Below are positions 1 through 10,591 of a DNA stretch of 64,000 nucleotides, one piece after another. The stretch covers positions 42,431,080 to 42,495,079 of the forward strand of contig OW121741.1 in assembly GCA_933228675.1 (NCBI GenBank), written 5' to 3'. The notes below the pieces were generated by a model that was not told the DNA's origin, ran no database searches, and worked only from the letters and a program-made list of their open reading frames with translations. The stretch comes from Stomorhina lunata. Its lineage: Eukaryota > Arthropoda > Insecta > Diptera > Rhiniidae. The stretch's first letter is position 1; each line of letters starts with the position of its first letter. Both the position numbers and the translations under genes were made by a program.

Positions 1-376
1 CAAATATCAATATTTTATCACGAAATTTAAAACAGATACTTCTTATGTAAACTAAAATCACTGTACCAAATTTCGTTGAAATCGGTCCACATTTGACCAT
101 AGCTCCTATACAAACTCTTCTGTAAAAACGAACTAAATGAGACAAAAATCTCTAAAACGCTCATAAATCTGAAGATAATAAGAATATTGAGTTTATTTTT
201 TGCACACATAATTCGTAAAAACTGTAATCAATTTGCCAAAATTTCGAGATAATCGGTCCACATTTGACCCTAGCACTCATACAAGTCCAAATGACGGAAG
301 CAGCTTAAATATATAAAAGTTTTGAGAAAATGTTTGTATGATGGCAAAATTTAGCAAATATTTGTCTTTATACAGT
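1..376 (+). repeat. Rep A dispersed repeat, 3' part
   Basis: This stretch closely matches the middle and right part of the repeat at 36540-36955, sharing the phrases 'atcactgtaccaaatttcg' and 'atcggtccacatttgacc'. It is therefore a copy of a dispersed, apparently non-coding repeat called Rep A here. It is cut by the window edge. At about 367-412 it meets the reverse-orientation end of another repeat (AACAAGTAAGAGTGCTATG). The short open frames in it are shared with other copies and are not genes. Confidence 0.75.
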
Positions 377-693
377 AACAAGTAAGAGTGCTATGTACGC
401 CTATGCCGAACCTTAAATACCCTTCACCAATGGTTTTTGGTCAATTACAAGTGTAAATGTTTCTGAAGACTGATTTAGGTGAATGCTAATCTGAAAAAGT
501 TTCAAATCTCGATAGGTCGACAAATTTTGACAATAGATCTGAAATTATTACTCATTTGTTCCTATAATGACTTCAGGAAGTTGAAAAATTTGCTCGAAAA
601 TTAATAAATTCTCAAAATGTACAACCCACAACTATACTTAAAATATACTTAAACGAAATATAAATATTACAGAATTACTAAATCTATTCTTAC
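377..693. other. Putative Acox3 intron sequence, no exon seen
   Basis: The stretch lies between the repeat at the window edge and the third Acox3 exon, whose donor (GTAAGA on the minus strand) is at 693. I found no further exon with acyl-CoA oxidase similarity, so the next intron probably extends past the window edge. The first 40 bases carry a repeat terminus. Confidence 0.4.
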
Positions 694-2264
694 CAAAAGT
701 TCGAAACCATTTGAATCAGCCTGAGATCTTTCAATAATTTTTAAGTATTGCTCTGTCAATTCAGCCACAGAAACTTTCAAAACACAAGCAGCCGCCAAAT
801 AGGGGAATATTCTCCATTGCTAGAATATAAAAAAAATGAAATTTAAAATATTTCTAAAGCCATAAAATTATTCTATATAATTACATGTAATTGATACTCA
901 ATGATAGGCATTTCGGGACCAGTCTTCTCGGGTCCAAACTGTTTTCTTAAAGCAGCATAACGTACCGCTATAACAGCAGCACTCGATAAAGTATTAACAG
1001 ATTCTTGCATAATGCCAATACGTCCCGCTGAAAATGATTCTAAAGCGGCCCCTAATACTTTGCCGGGTTCGGTAAAAACACTTTCATATTGGCCCTCGGG
1101 AGTAACATCTCCAGTACGATTGAGTAGATTCTCCCGAGGTATACGGTAGTTGGTAAACATAACGAAACCATTGTCAATGCCATTTAAACCGATCTTCTCA
1201 CCAATATCACCCACCAACACACCCGGATAGGGCTTTAGGGTATTCGGATCTCTAATGGGTATAAGGAAACCATGTAAACCCTGACTTACACCATCAGCGG
1301 TATACAAATTGGCAAAAGTCATAGCAACTGTGGATGTCTTACCCAAGTTGCCTACCCAACATTTGGCAGCCTCAAAATCTGGGGTATTAATAATGAACTC
1401 CTGAGTCTCAGGATCATATGTAGCGGTGGTACGAATACTTTTTGTGTTACTGCCATGAGAAACCTCTGTTATGGCCAAACAGGTAACCACTTCACGATTC
1501 CAAGCAGCCTCATAATACTTCTTATGCCTCTCCGTGCCCATGGCACGAATAGCATTATTAAACAGACCCACTCCCAGGGCGATCTTAACCGATAAACTGG
1601 GACAGTAGGAGTGTAAAGCCTCATTAATGCTCATTAAATATTTGGTTTTTTCGCTAAACGAATGTTGTTCGATTTCCTTAGGAACTAAATCCAAATGAGC
1701 CATACGATTCATTTGCATGGCACAAATACGTTTCTGTTCATCGGTGGGTAGTAGGGCGATGGGTTGGGAGAAGAGAGGATCATTCTCTAGGATTTTCCAA
1801 ACCTTGTACTAAAGAAAGATATAGAAAAAGGAATTGATTAAAAAACTCAAATATACATACACTTGTTCAGCAAGAAGGTATTAACTCAAAATTTTTAAAT
1901 TTTCACTTTTTTTTAAAGAAATTGATGTGTAGTAGTCTTATCTACCCACAGTAAAAATCTGACATCATTCTCACTATAATTTCACCAAAAAAAAACTACA
2001 GTTTTACCCCTCTTCCTTATATGAAAGTAGTAGTAAAATAAAATAGTTTTTTGACTCTACTGACAATTTAAAAACTTTGAGTTAATACCCTCTTGTTGAT
2101 CAAGTGCGATATATATTTTATTGGCTTACCTTAATACGTAAACCTTGTTCATTCTCAAAGATCAGCCTTAAACGTTTCCAATCGAAATTTACTCTTTTGC
2201 GATAAGTGCACAGTGGTCCTTTAGGCAGGTCTGGTATAAATGTTGTATCCGCACTTTGTGCCAT
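694..2264 (-). CDS. Acox3: Peroxisomal acyl-CoA oxidase 3-type, 5' half of gene
   Basis: Three coding exons on the minus strand encode the first 395 residues of an acyl-CoA oxidase. This FAD enzyme oxidises acyl-CoA to trans-2-enoyl-CoA with release of H2O2, the first step of peroxisomal beta-oxidation. Exon 1 is 2264-2130 (45 aa), exon 2 is 1808-885 (308 aa) and exon 3 is 819-694 (42 aa). All junctions are phase 0 with GT-AG ends; the introns are 321 and 65 nt. The N-terminal 'DLPKGPLCTYRKRV' and the motif TEVSHGSNTKSIRTTA (about residues 159-174) fit the ACOX3 (branched-chain/pristanoyl) branch better than ACOX1. 'DFEAAKCWVGNLGKT' and 'ALRKQFGPE' are further family motifs, and exon 3 opens with QWRIFPYLAAA. 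I chose the start at 2264 because an AG splice acceptor lies 23 nt upstream, so the 12-codon extension to 2300 is probably spliced leader. The C-terminal half, with the catalytic Glu known for the family, lies outside the window. Assignment to the family is secure; the ACOX3 subtype is likely. Confidence 0.9.
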
Positions 2265-2745
2265 CTCTTTGTCTGTTAACAGGAATCTAAAATTTAACAA
2301 ATAAAACTAAAATTTAATAACTAATTCAATTAATTAATAACTATCAAATATTGTCTTTCTATTGTACTTTTATGTACTCGTACTTCTTTCTCCCGGTTAC
2401 CGGTTATTGACTTTTTAATTTTAACGAAAGAGTGATATTCCAGTAAATGAGTAAGAAGTCATTGTACTAAAAAAAGAGGAGAGAGAAAGCGAGTAAAAGG
2501 GAATTTAGGAAACCCTACAAATTGAATATTACTTCTCATTAATTATGGAAACATGTCGCATTAGCATGAACTTAATATTGTTAAAATTTTATTATTCGTT
2601 TTGTGGTGGATAAAAATTAGTATTTATTATTCGTAATTGTTTTCAGTTGCTGGTAATTATTAATTACTTTACATTGAAAGGGTGAACGTTAATTAGCTAA
2701 TGATTGGCAGTGGGAGAACTAAAGTGATAATATTACGAACATTTT
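2265..2745. other. Upstream region of Acox3
   Basis: On the minus strand a likely splice acceptor (TTTTAG) ends at 2287, just upstream of the chosen start codon, which suggests a non-coding first exon further right. No clear TATA box or initiator can be assigned. The rest is AT-rich with a short purine-rich run near 2470-2500. Confidence 0.35.
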
Positions 2746-3041
2746 TATACGCTTCACCAATAGGTGAAAGGGTATTATAAGTTTGTCATTCAATTTGTAA
2801 TTTTTTCATTATTCGTCTTAGACCCCATAAAAATTTTACCGATCGAATCGCCAGGAGAGTCGATTTAGCCATGTCCGTCTGTCTATTGAACTCAGGTTTG
2901 TGGAGCTCCTGATGGGTGTACCAAGACGAATTATACACCAGATTTTAGGAAATTTCCCTACGCAGGGAACACTTTTGAACTCAATAGTGAAGGGTGTCGT
3001 ATGGTCGGGCTTGACCGACTATAGCACTTTCTTACTTGTTT
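2746..3041 (+). repeat. Rep A, internally deleted short copy
   Basis: It starts with the Rep A head (cgcttcaccaataggtgaaa, then GTATTATAAGTTTGT) and ends with the Rep A tail: GTCGGGCTTGACCGAC hairpin followed by TATAGCACTTTCTTACTTG. It is only about 296 bp against 800 bp for the full copy at 36231, so most of the middle is missing. Confidence 0.75.
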
Positions 3042-3262
3042 ATATTCAATACTTTTGAAGTTCCTAATAAAAATAGAACATTTACATGAAACTTAAAATT
3101 GTGATGGATGTTTAGTTTTAAAACGTTTCAAATGCATTTTCTTTTTATTTTTTAAAAATAAGTTAATATTGCAAAAAATAAAATTATGTATAAAAAAATT
3201 CCAAATATTAATAGCTCTCACGGGAAAAGATATTATATTTTTAAAATTAAAATCAAAGTTGC

Positions 3263-3420
3263 TAGGAAGTTTTCTTTGATTTACTAAAAACTGCAAAAAT
3301 GTTGTTCAACACGTTTTTGAAATAAAGCATTTAATTAGGGTCTATTAATTAAATGCTTTATTTCAAAAACGTGTTGAACAACATTTTTGTAGTTTTTAGT
3401 AAATCAAAGAAAACTTCCTA
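3263..3420. repeat. Near-perfect 75-bp-arm palindrome
   Basis: The left arm (3263-3337) and right arm (3346-3420) are reverse complements over 75 bp with one mismatch (G in ACTGCAAAA against A on the other side). The loop is only 8 bp (gggtctat). The arm sequence does not resemble any other repeat in the window. It could be a fold-back duplication, a very young MITE-like element or an assembly artefact. Confidence 0.9.
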
Positions 3421-3650
3421 CTCGTAAGTGATAAAAAATCGAAAATAGGTTTCTTTGTATAATTTTTATCAGAAAAAATACTCCGTCTGCGTATGTGACT
3501 TAGCTTTCTTTCATTGTACAATCGTTTCTTTTAGTCTTTTCCGAATTATACTAAAAACAGTATATTGTCTTTTTTATGGAGTTTTAAAAGCGACCATACG
3601 GAAAGTCAATGCATGCAAGTGCAACATCTTTATATTATAGAGTCTTTGTT
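3421..3650. other. Unassigned AT-rich spacer
   Basis: The spacer separates the palindrome and Rep B. It holds a 61-codon open frame (3455-3640) with no recognisable domain and a composition like its surroundings, so I do not call a gene. Confidence 0.4.
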
Positions 3651-5571
3651 ATACCCACCATCAAAAAGAATGGGGGGTATATTGAGATTGTCATTCCGTT
3701 TGTAATTCCCTTAATATTGGCTCAGAATCCTTATGTAATTCTAAGATGATTGAGCGATGTCCGTCGGTTGAAATCACGATAACGCCTAAACGAAAGGGGC
3801 TAGCTCACTGAAACTTAGCAAAAATATTCATTATCTCTGAGAAAATTTTGGTACTGAAATTGGGCAAAATCGGTTCACATTTGACCAAAGCTCCCGTATA
3901 ACCTCGTCTAGGCTGATCGCTTATTTGTTAATAAATGACAAATTATAACAGCTATGATGATAAAATTTGGTATATAGAAGTTTTACATTAGCTCTAGGCA
4001 GCGTATAAAATTTCATCAAAAACGGTTCACATTTAGCCATAGCTCCCATACAAAAAACTTACGAAAACAGCCTAAATTTCACCTAAAATACACTTAAATG
4101 CCAAAAAATCTAAAATTATAACAGATATAACCACTAAATTTGGCACAAGAAAGTCTTATATCAATGCCAGCCAGTGTGTCACAATCGGTCACCTTTTGAC
4201 CTAGCTCCCATATAAAAAACTTACGAAAACACAAAAATTCAAAAAGAAAAGTGGATTTATGTCCTTCTTTAACTACAAAAGCTAGTAAGACTAAATTAAG
4301 CACAAGGAAGTCTTATGTCAATGTCAGCCAGTGTGCAAAATTTTGTTACAATCGGTGACCATTTCACCATAGCTCCCATATAAAAAACTTATGGAAACAC
4401 AAAAATATATAAAGAAAAGCTTGTTTATGTCCGTCTGTCCGTCAGATAAAAGCACGATAGCGTCTTAACGAACAGAGCTAGAGGGATAACATTTTACAAA
4501 AGTATTTTGGATATCTTGAAAAAGATGTGTGTTGAAAATGGTCAAAATCGGTTCAAATTTAGTTAGAGCTCCCATATAACCCCGCCCCGGAAACACATTA
4601 ATGCTGAGAAATTGAATACGATTGTAATAGCTATGACGATTAAATTTAAAATAGGGAAGTTTTATGCAATTTTTGATCAGTTTCTCAAATTTTATTGGAT
4701 CAGTCCATATTTGACTTTAGCTTTTAAATAAAAAACACTCACGGAAACCAAACATTTTAGCAAAAGCCAGTTAAAAGCTATTAAATTAGAAACTATGATA
4801 GCTATGGCCACTAAATTTTGCAAGAATAAGCTCTATATATATACCAGCCAGTGTTACAATCGGTCAACATTTGGCTATAATTCTTATATATATATAACAT
4901 CCCCTTTTTATATCTGCAATCAAAAAGATTTGGAGGTACATTTATTATATTAAGATTGCACCTATGAAATTAGGAATCAATGTTCAGCCCAGACTTTATA
5001 TATGATGAATGCATTGGGAACTCCTAACGAAATATATGGACCTGCCGTATTACTATTAACGTGTTTGGCCTAACTACATATTAAGCACAACGAAAAGTAT
5101 TTAACAACTTATTAATGTAAAACTATACCCGGTTATGAGACCGAATTTTGATCAAAGTAAATACTGGGGAAACCACTAAAATATTTTTAAATGTTGAACT
5201 ATAAAGCTACGGCATTAGCTTAGCGATTTTTTCAGTTTTGGTCCAGATTTTGATGGTGGATACATAAGATTCGGCACAGCCGAATATAACACTCTTACTT
5301 GTTAAAACTTTACCCGGTCAAGAGACTTAATTTTGTGCAAAGTGCTAATATCAGGGAAACCACTTAGATACTTTTAAATGTTGAACTATAAACTGCGAGC
5401 GAATTTAGTGCAAAGATTTTACCAACAAGCGTAGCTATTTTGTTCGAGTTTGGTCCACATTTTGAGTTAGCTGCACTCTCGTAGATATGTGAGATATGTT
5501 TCTAAATTTAACACAATTTGATGGTGGCTATATAAGATTCGGCATATCCGTATATAACACTCTTACTTGTT
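3651..5571 (+). repeat. Rep B copy 1
   Basis: The copy starts ATACCCACCATCAAAAAGAA and ends at a short hairpin followed by ATAACACTCTTACTTGTT. Inside are several degenerate sub-repeats of the type 'atcggttcacatttagcc ... agctcccata', and the end segment is partly duplicated (5100-5300 and 5305-5571 both finish with the same tail). No long coding frame is present. The same repeat occurs in reverse at 5713-7540 and forward at 31441-32914. Confidence 0.8.
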
Positions 5572-5712
5572 AGGATGTGGAGTTGGAAAAAGCTTGAGAC
5601 TGTAATTTTGGTGCCACTAAACTCATGAGTTATGTGTTAATTATGACTACAATGAATGCATTCCTTTAAATATCAGCACTTTTATATCACTTTTTGTGAA
5701 AATCTAAATATA
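5572..5712. other. Spacer between inverted Rep B copies
   Basis: About 140 bp of unrelated AT-rich DNA separates the two head-to-head Rep B copies. It would be the loop of any hairpin transcript. Confidence 0.5.
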
Positions 5713-7540
5713 AACAAGTAAGAGTGTTATATTCGGCTGTGCCGAATCTTATATACCCACCATCAAGTTGTGTAAAATTCAGAAACAGGGTGCAGCTAAT
5801 TCAAATCTGGACCAAAACTGAAAAATCGCTAAGCTAATTGGTATTGTTGGCAAAACCTTTGGACTAAATTCGGTTGTCGTAGCTTTATAGTTCAACATTT
5901 AAAAATATTTTAGTGGTTTCGCCAGTGTTAACGTTGATCAAAATTCGGTCTCATAATCGGGTATAGGTTTACATAAATAAGTTGTTAAATACTTTTCGTT
6001 GTGTTCAATATGTAGTTAGGCTAAACACGTTAATAGTAATACGGCAGGTCCATATATTTCGTTAGGAGTTCCTAATGCATTCATCATATATAAAGTCTGG
6101 GCTGAACATTGATTGATGCCTATCTAATTTCATAGGTGCAATCTTAATATAATGAATGTACCTCCAAATCTTTTTGATTGTAGATATAAAAAGGGGATGT
6201 TATATATATATATAAGAATTATAGCCAAATGTTAACCAATTGTTACAAAATTTTACACACTGGCTGGTATATATATAGAGCTTATTCTTGCAAAATTTAG
6301 TGGCCATAGCTATCATAGTTTCTAATTTAATAGCTTTTAACTGGCCTTTGCTAAAAGTTTTGGTTTCCGTGAGTGTTTTTTATATGAAAGCTAAAGTCAA
6401 ATATGGACTGATTCCTATAAAATTTGATAAACTGATCAAAAATTGCATAAAACTTGCCTATTTTAAATTTAATCGTCATAGCTATTACAATTGTATTCAA
6501 TTTATCAGCATTAATGTGTTTCCCGGGGCGGGGTTATATGGGAGCTCTAACTAAATTTGAACCGATTTTGTCCATTTTCAACACACATCTTTTTAAAGAT
6601 ATCCAAAATACTTTTGTAAAATTTTGTCCCTCTAGCTCTTTTCGTTAAGGCACTATCGTGCTTTTATCTGACGGACAGACGGACATAAACAACTTTTTCT
6701 TTATGTATTTTTGTGTTTCCATAAGTTTTTTATATGGGAGCTATGGTCAAATGGTGACCGATTGTAACATAATTGTGCACACTGGCTGACATTGACATAA
6801 GACTCCCTAATTCAGTCTTAGTAGCTCTTGTAGTTAAGGAGCTATCACGATTTTATCTGACGGACAGACGGACATAAATCCCCTTTTCTTTTTGAAGTTT
6901 TGAATTTTCGTAAGTTTTTTATATGGGAGCTAGGTCAAATGGTGACCGATTGCGACAAAATTGCACACTGGCTGGCATTGATATAAGACTTTCTTGTGCA
7001 AAATTTAGTGGTTATATCTGTTATACTCTTAGATTTATTGGCATTTAAGTGTATTTTAGGTGAAATTTAGGCTGTTTTCGTAAGTTTTTTGTATGGGAGC
7101 CATGGCTAAATGTGAACCGATTTTGATGAAATTTTATACGCTGCCTAGGGCTAATGTAAAATTTCTATATACCCAATTTTATCAGCATAGCTGCTATAAT
7201 TTGCCATTTATTAACAAATAAGCGATTAGCCTAGACGAGGTTACACGGGAGCTATGGTCAAATGTGAACCGATTTTGCCCAATTTCAATACCAAAATTTT
7301 CTCAGAGATGAGGAATATTTTTTACTAAGTTTCAGTGAGCTAGCTCTTTTCGTTTAGGCGTTATCGTGATTTCAACAGACAGACAGGCGGACGGACAGAC
7401 AGACGGACATTGCTCAATCGTCTTAGAATTTCATAAGGATTCAGAATATATATCGTTTTTGGTTTTTGAGCCAATATTAAGGAAATTACAAACGGAATGA
7501 CAATCTCAATATACCCCCCATTCTTTTTGATGGTGGGTAT
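5713..7540 (-). repeat. Rep B copy 2, inverted
   Basis: This is the reverse complement of copy 1, starting with AACAAGTAAGAGTGTTATAT and ending with TTTGATGGTGGGTAT. The two copies form an inverted repeat with arms of about 1.9 kb. They differ by many point changes and small indels, so they are not a perfect palindrome. The open frame at 6288-6554 recurs in copy 3 at 32063-32329 on the other strand and is a by-product of repeat conservation. Confidence 0.8.
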
Positions 7541-8092
7541 AATAAAAAGTAATTTATTTATATCGTAATATAAATCATAAAAAAATTGTCATTTTACTTG
7601 CATATTAGTGTCGTTTATTGCTATATAAACAAATGTTTATTTGATTAAAATAAACAATTAATAATATATACAATTTTTTTGATGCCTTACTTAAATAATT
7701 AATTTTTATTACTCGGATACGGGGTAGTTTAAAACTTTATTTTGCATGACAACTAATAAATCGTTTCAATGTTTCTGTATAACACGTAATGAAGCAACAA
7801 GTACAATCGGTGCAGATCGACTAAATGATACCCTACACCACAGTATTATTTTAAGTGAGGTTTATTAAGATTTGACTTAGTGGAATTCATATGAGACGCA
7901 TTTAATAACATAACTCCAGATGCTATATTGCCCACCCTGGGGCTTCATTTCTTTGGAGATCTATGCGATCTGGCTGAAGTAAAAAAACAGATTGTTTAGG
8001 CTGTATAGTAAGTCCAACTGTGGGATAACAAAATTATATCGAGTCGACCGATATATGTACATTGGAAAGCCAGTTATTTTTCAAATTTGTTC
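7541..8092. other. Unassigned region
   Basis: AT-rich with no credible open frame, RNA gene or repeat that I recognise. A somewhat more GC-balanced patch lies at 7915-7985 (cccaccctggggcttcattt). Confidence 0.4.
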
Positions 8093-8756
8093 GCAAAATT
8101 TTGCAAAATATGTACCCGATTTTTTACATTGATTGTCAATAACTTAATTAATACTTTAGAATAAAGAAATTCCAAAGTAAGATACAATTCTGTGGCCTAT
8201 AAGTACTAAAGTTCTGATTAAATATTATTAAATTTACTTAGTTTTTTTCATATTAGAAAATTGTACTTTTTTCTCCGGTCAGTTTCAAAAATCATATTAT
8301 AATTTTTTGAAAATTTTGTTCAACAAATATTACAAATAATAAATTTGCTCTCCGGTATCATAAAACAAACAAATGGGAGAATAAAATCCAGAAAAATGAG
8401 TCCGATATCTTTAACCTCTTTACCGCACCTGCGATTTGAAATCGTAGAATTTCGCGAAATTGTGATTTTTTTGTAATGCATTGCATTAGCTTTTTAAATT
8501 GTTCCAGTGTTCAAAAGTTAAAGTGAATAGTTTTCCTCAGATTTTATGTGCACGGTATTGGCTTTTTAATATTGAGATAGTTTAACTCTTTCTTCCAGGG
8601 GTCAAAGTTCAAAATTTTGAGTTTTTTTTTTTCATTTTCTATAGGAAAATGAAGAAATATTAAGAATTAATTACCAAATTTTGTGCAAAATGCAAAAATA
8701 TATTAATTTTTTATTAACATAAGATCTTTTTATTAAACATCTTTTTTTAAAAAGTA
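8093..8756 (+). repeat. Inverted-repeat element X1, left part
   Basis: From about 8344 this stretch is the reverse complement of 10230-10590 (ccggtatcat, caaatgggag, gatatcttta, ctgcgatttga, tttaactctt and cattttctatagg appear in mirrored order). It also matches the interior of the hAT-type MITE (15420-15760), for example 'aaagaaattccaaag' and 'caacaaatattacaaat'. The rosa mariner at 8757 sits close to the centre of symmetry. X1 is therefore an older element whose loop received the mariner. Confidence 0.7.
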
Positions 8757-8868
8757 TCGGGTGTTTTTTATTGAGGTATAGAACTTTAAGTTGGCATCAC
8801 TTTTTTAACTGGCGGCCATTTTGTCAGCTGTCAAGTGATTAATATTTAGTTTGGTTTGCCATTTCATC

Positions 8869-10121
8869 ATGAACAGGTTGACAAAAGAACAACGCTTGCA
8901 AATCGTGCAAATTTATTTCGAAAATAATGGTTTGGTTCGCGAAGTTTACCGCAAGCTCCGTCCATTTTATGGTCGACATAATCGTCCATCAGAGCAATTA
9001 ACCCCTTGACGTATCAATTAGCGCAACGAAGTTCGCACACAACTTGCACTAAACAAACCAGTTTTGATGCTTAAGAACAGTCGCAAAACGAGTCGGACTC
9101 GTGATAATCAGGTTAGGTACAGAAATTGTACCACGAGTCAGACTCGTGGAAATACGTCAAGGGGTTAATTCGGTTAACCATGGATCGTTTTCGCACTACG
9201 TTTACTCTATGTGATAATACGCATCCGCAGCGACGTCGAACAGTGCGCACAGAAGAAACAATTGCCGCTGTAGAGCAAAGTGTTGAAGAGGACCCGAATG
9301 AATCGATTCGCCACCGCGCACAGCAGTTGGGGCTTTGTCCATCAACTTTATGGAAGATTTTGCGTAAAGATCTTGGCTTGCGACCTTACAAGATCCGGCT
9401 TGTGCAAGAATTAAAGCCGCGAGACCATGCAATGCGTCGTGATTTTGGTGTATGGGCCGAAAATGAGATTGTTCTCGATGCTGATTTTCATCGCAAAATT
9501 TTGTTCAGTAATGAGGCTCATTTTTGGTTGAATGGCTACGTCAACAGGCAAAATTGCCGCATTTGGAGTGAAGAGAATCCACATGAGACCCTTGAGACGC
9601 CATTACATCCACAAAAACTGACTGTTTGGTGTGCTCTATGGGCTGGTGGAGTCATTGGGCCATACTTCTTCCGAAATAATGCTAGAGAGTCAGTTACCAT
9701 AAATGGAGACCGGTATAGAGCCATGATAACCGACTATTTTGTTCCCCAATTGGATGGCATGAATGTGGATGAGTTGTGGTTCCAACAAGACGGCGCTACA
9801 TGCCACACAGCGCACGTCACAATTGATTTATTGAAGGAAACATTCGATGAGCGCATAATTTCGCGGAATGGACCTGTCAATTGGCCAACAAGATCGTGCG
9901 ATTTGACACCACTGGATTATTTTCTTTGGGGATATGTGAAGTCGCTCGTCTACGCCAACAAACCAGAAACGTTAGGGGACTTGGAAGCCAACATTCGTGG
10001 CGTTATTGCCAACATACGGCCCCATATGCTCGAAAAAGTAGTTGAAAATTGGACCTGTAGAATTTTCTTTATTCGAGCCAGCCGCGGCTGCCACATGCCC
10101 GAAATCATATTTAAACATTAA
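8869..10121 (+). pseudogene. DD41D mariner transposase, MITE-disrupted
   Basis: The original frame starts MNRLTKEQRLQIV at 8869 and is broken after about 44 codons by the MITE at 9002-9164. A new ATG inside the MITE (9126) opens a 331-codon frame that rejoins the transposase at LIRLTMDRF. The D,D,D signature shows as FSNEAHF (first Asp replaced by Asn, residue 129 of that frame), QQDGATCH (Asp 222) and LTPLDYF (Asp 264). That gives 41 residues between the last two, the spacing known for rosa-type mariners. The N-terminal helix-turn-helix is mostly lost and the first catalytic Asp is gone, so this copy should not catalyse transposition. Confidence 0.88.
8998..9168. mobile_element. piggyBac-type MITE in mariner copy a
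   Basis: A 163-bp insert (9002-9164) lies between two TTAA copies (8998-9001 and 9165-9168). Other mariner copies have a single TTAA at the same point (caattaattcgg). Its ends are inverted: CCCCTTGACGTAT on the left and ATACGTCAAGGGG on the right. Internal short inverted motifs (gagtcggactcgtg, cgagtcagactcgtgg) add further pairing. TTAA targets with CCC-starting ends are the hallmark of piggyBac-family elements; the element itself codes for nothing. Confidence 0.88.
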
Positions 10122-10227
10122 TGGCATAAAATTATCCTTCCAATAAAGCCAAATTGATGGACATTAAAACGACTTTCTTGTGTTTTATTTCAATTCGAAG
10201 TTCTATACCTCTAAAAAAAACACCCAT

Positions 10228-10591
10228 TATATGACCCAATTTTTTTTTCTTATTTTATTTCGTATTTTAATGTATTAAAACCTTTAGTCATTACTTAAGC
10301 TCATTTAAGGGTCATTTTAGTATCCATGTCTTTTTAGGGTTAATATATTTTTGCTTTTTGAACAAAATTTGGTAAAAAATTTCTACTATTCCGTCATTTT
10401 CCTATAGAAAATGAAAAAACTCCATATTATGACCTTTGACCCAGGGATAAAAGAGTTAAACTTTTCCAATATTTAATAAACAATGCCGTATACATTAGTC
10501 AAATCGCAGATAGAACGAAACCTTTAAAGATATCGCCCTCATTGGATTTTTTCCTCCCATTTGTATGTATTATGATACCGGAAATTTATTA
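10228..10591 (-). repeat. Inverted-repeat element X1, right arm
   Basis: This is the mirrored counterpart of 8344-8756 (see that entry). It is cut at 10590 by the second mariner, so X1 has been hit twice by DD41D elements. Confidence 0.65.

Larger units (their letters stand above)
8757..10227 (+). mobile_element. rosa-type (DD41D) mariner copy a
   Basis: Ends are TCGGGTGTTTTTTATTGAGG and the inverted related end at 10200-10227 (GAAGTTCTATACCTC...CACCCAT), flanked by TA. The terminal repeats are roughly 30 bp with a few mismatches. It carries one transposase pseudogene and is interrupted by a 163-bp TTAA-flanked MITE. At least three other copies (41824, 50032, 57172) share its sequence closely. 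Confidence 0.92.

Noticed and set aside
873..884. Readthrough end of the Acox3 exon 2 frame (VII then stop)
   Set aside because: The last codons are intronic; a GTAATT donor at 884 and a matching acceptor at 820 restore the conserved QWRIFPYLAA.
6288..6554. 88-codon frame also found at 32063-32329 on the other strand
   Set aside because: Both lie at the same place in Rep B copies. The conservation reflects recent repeat copying, and there is no start context or domain.
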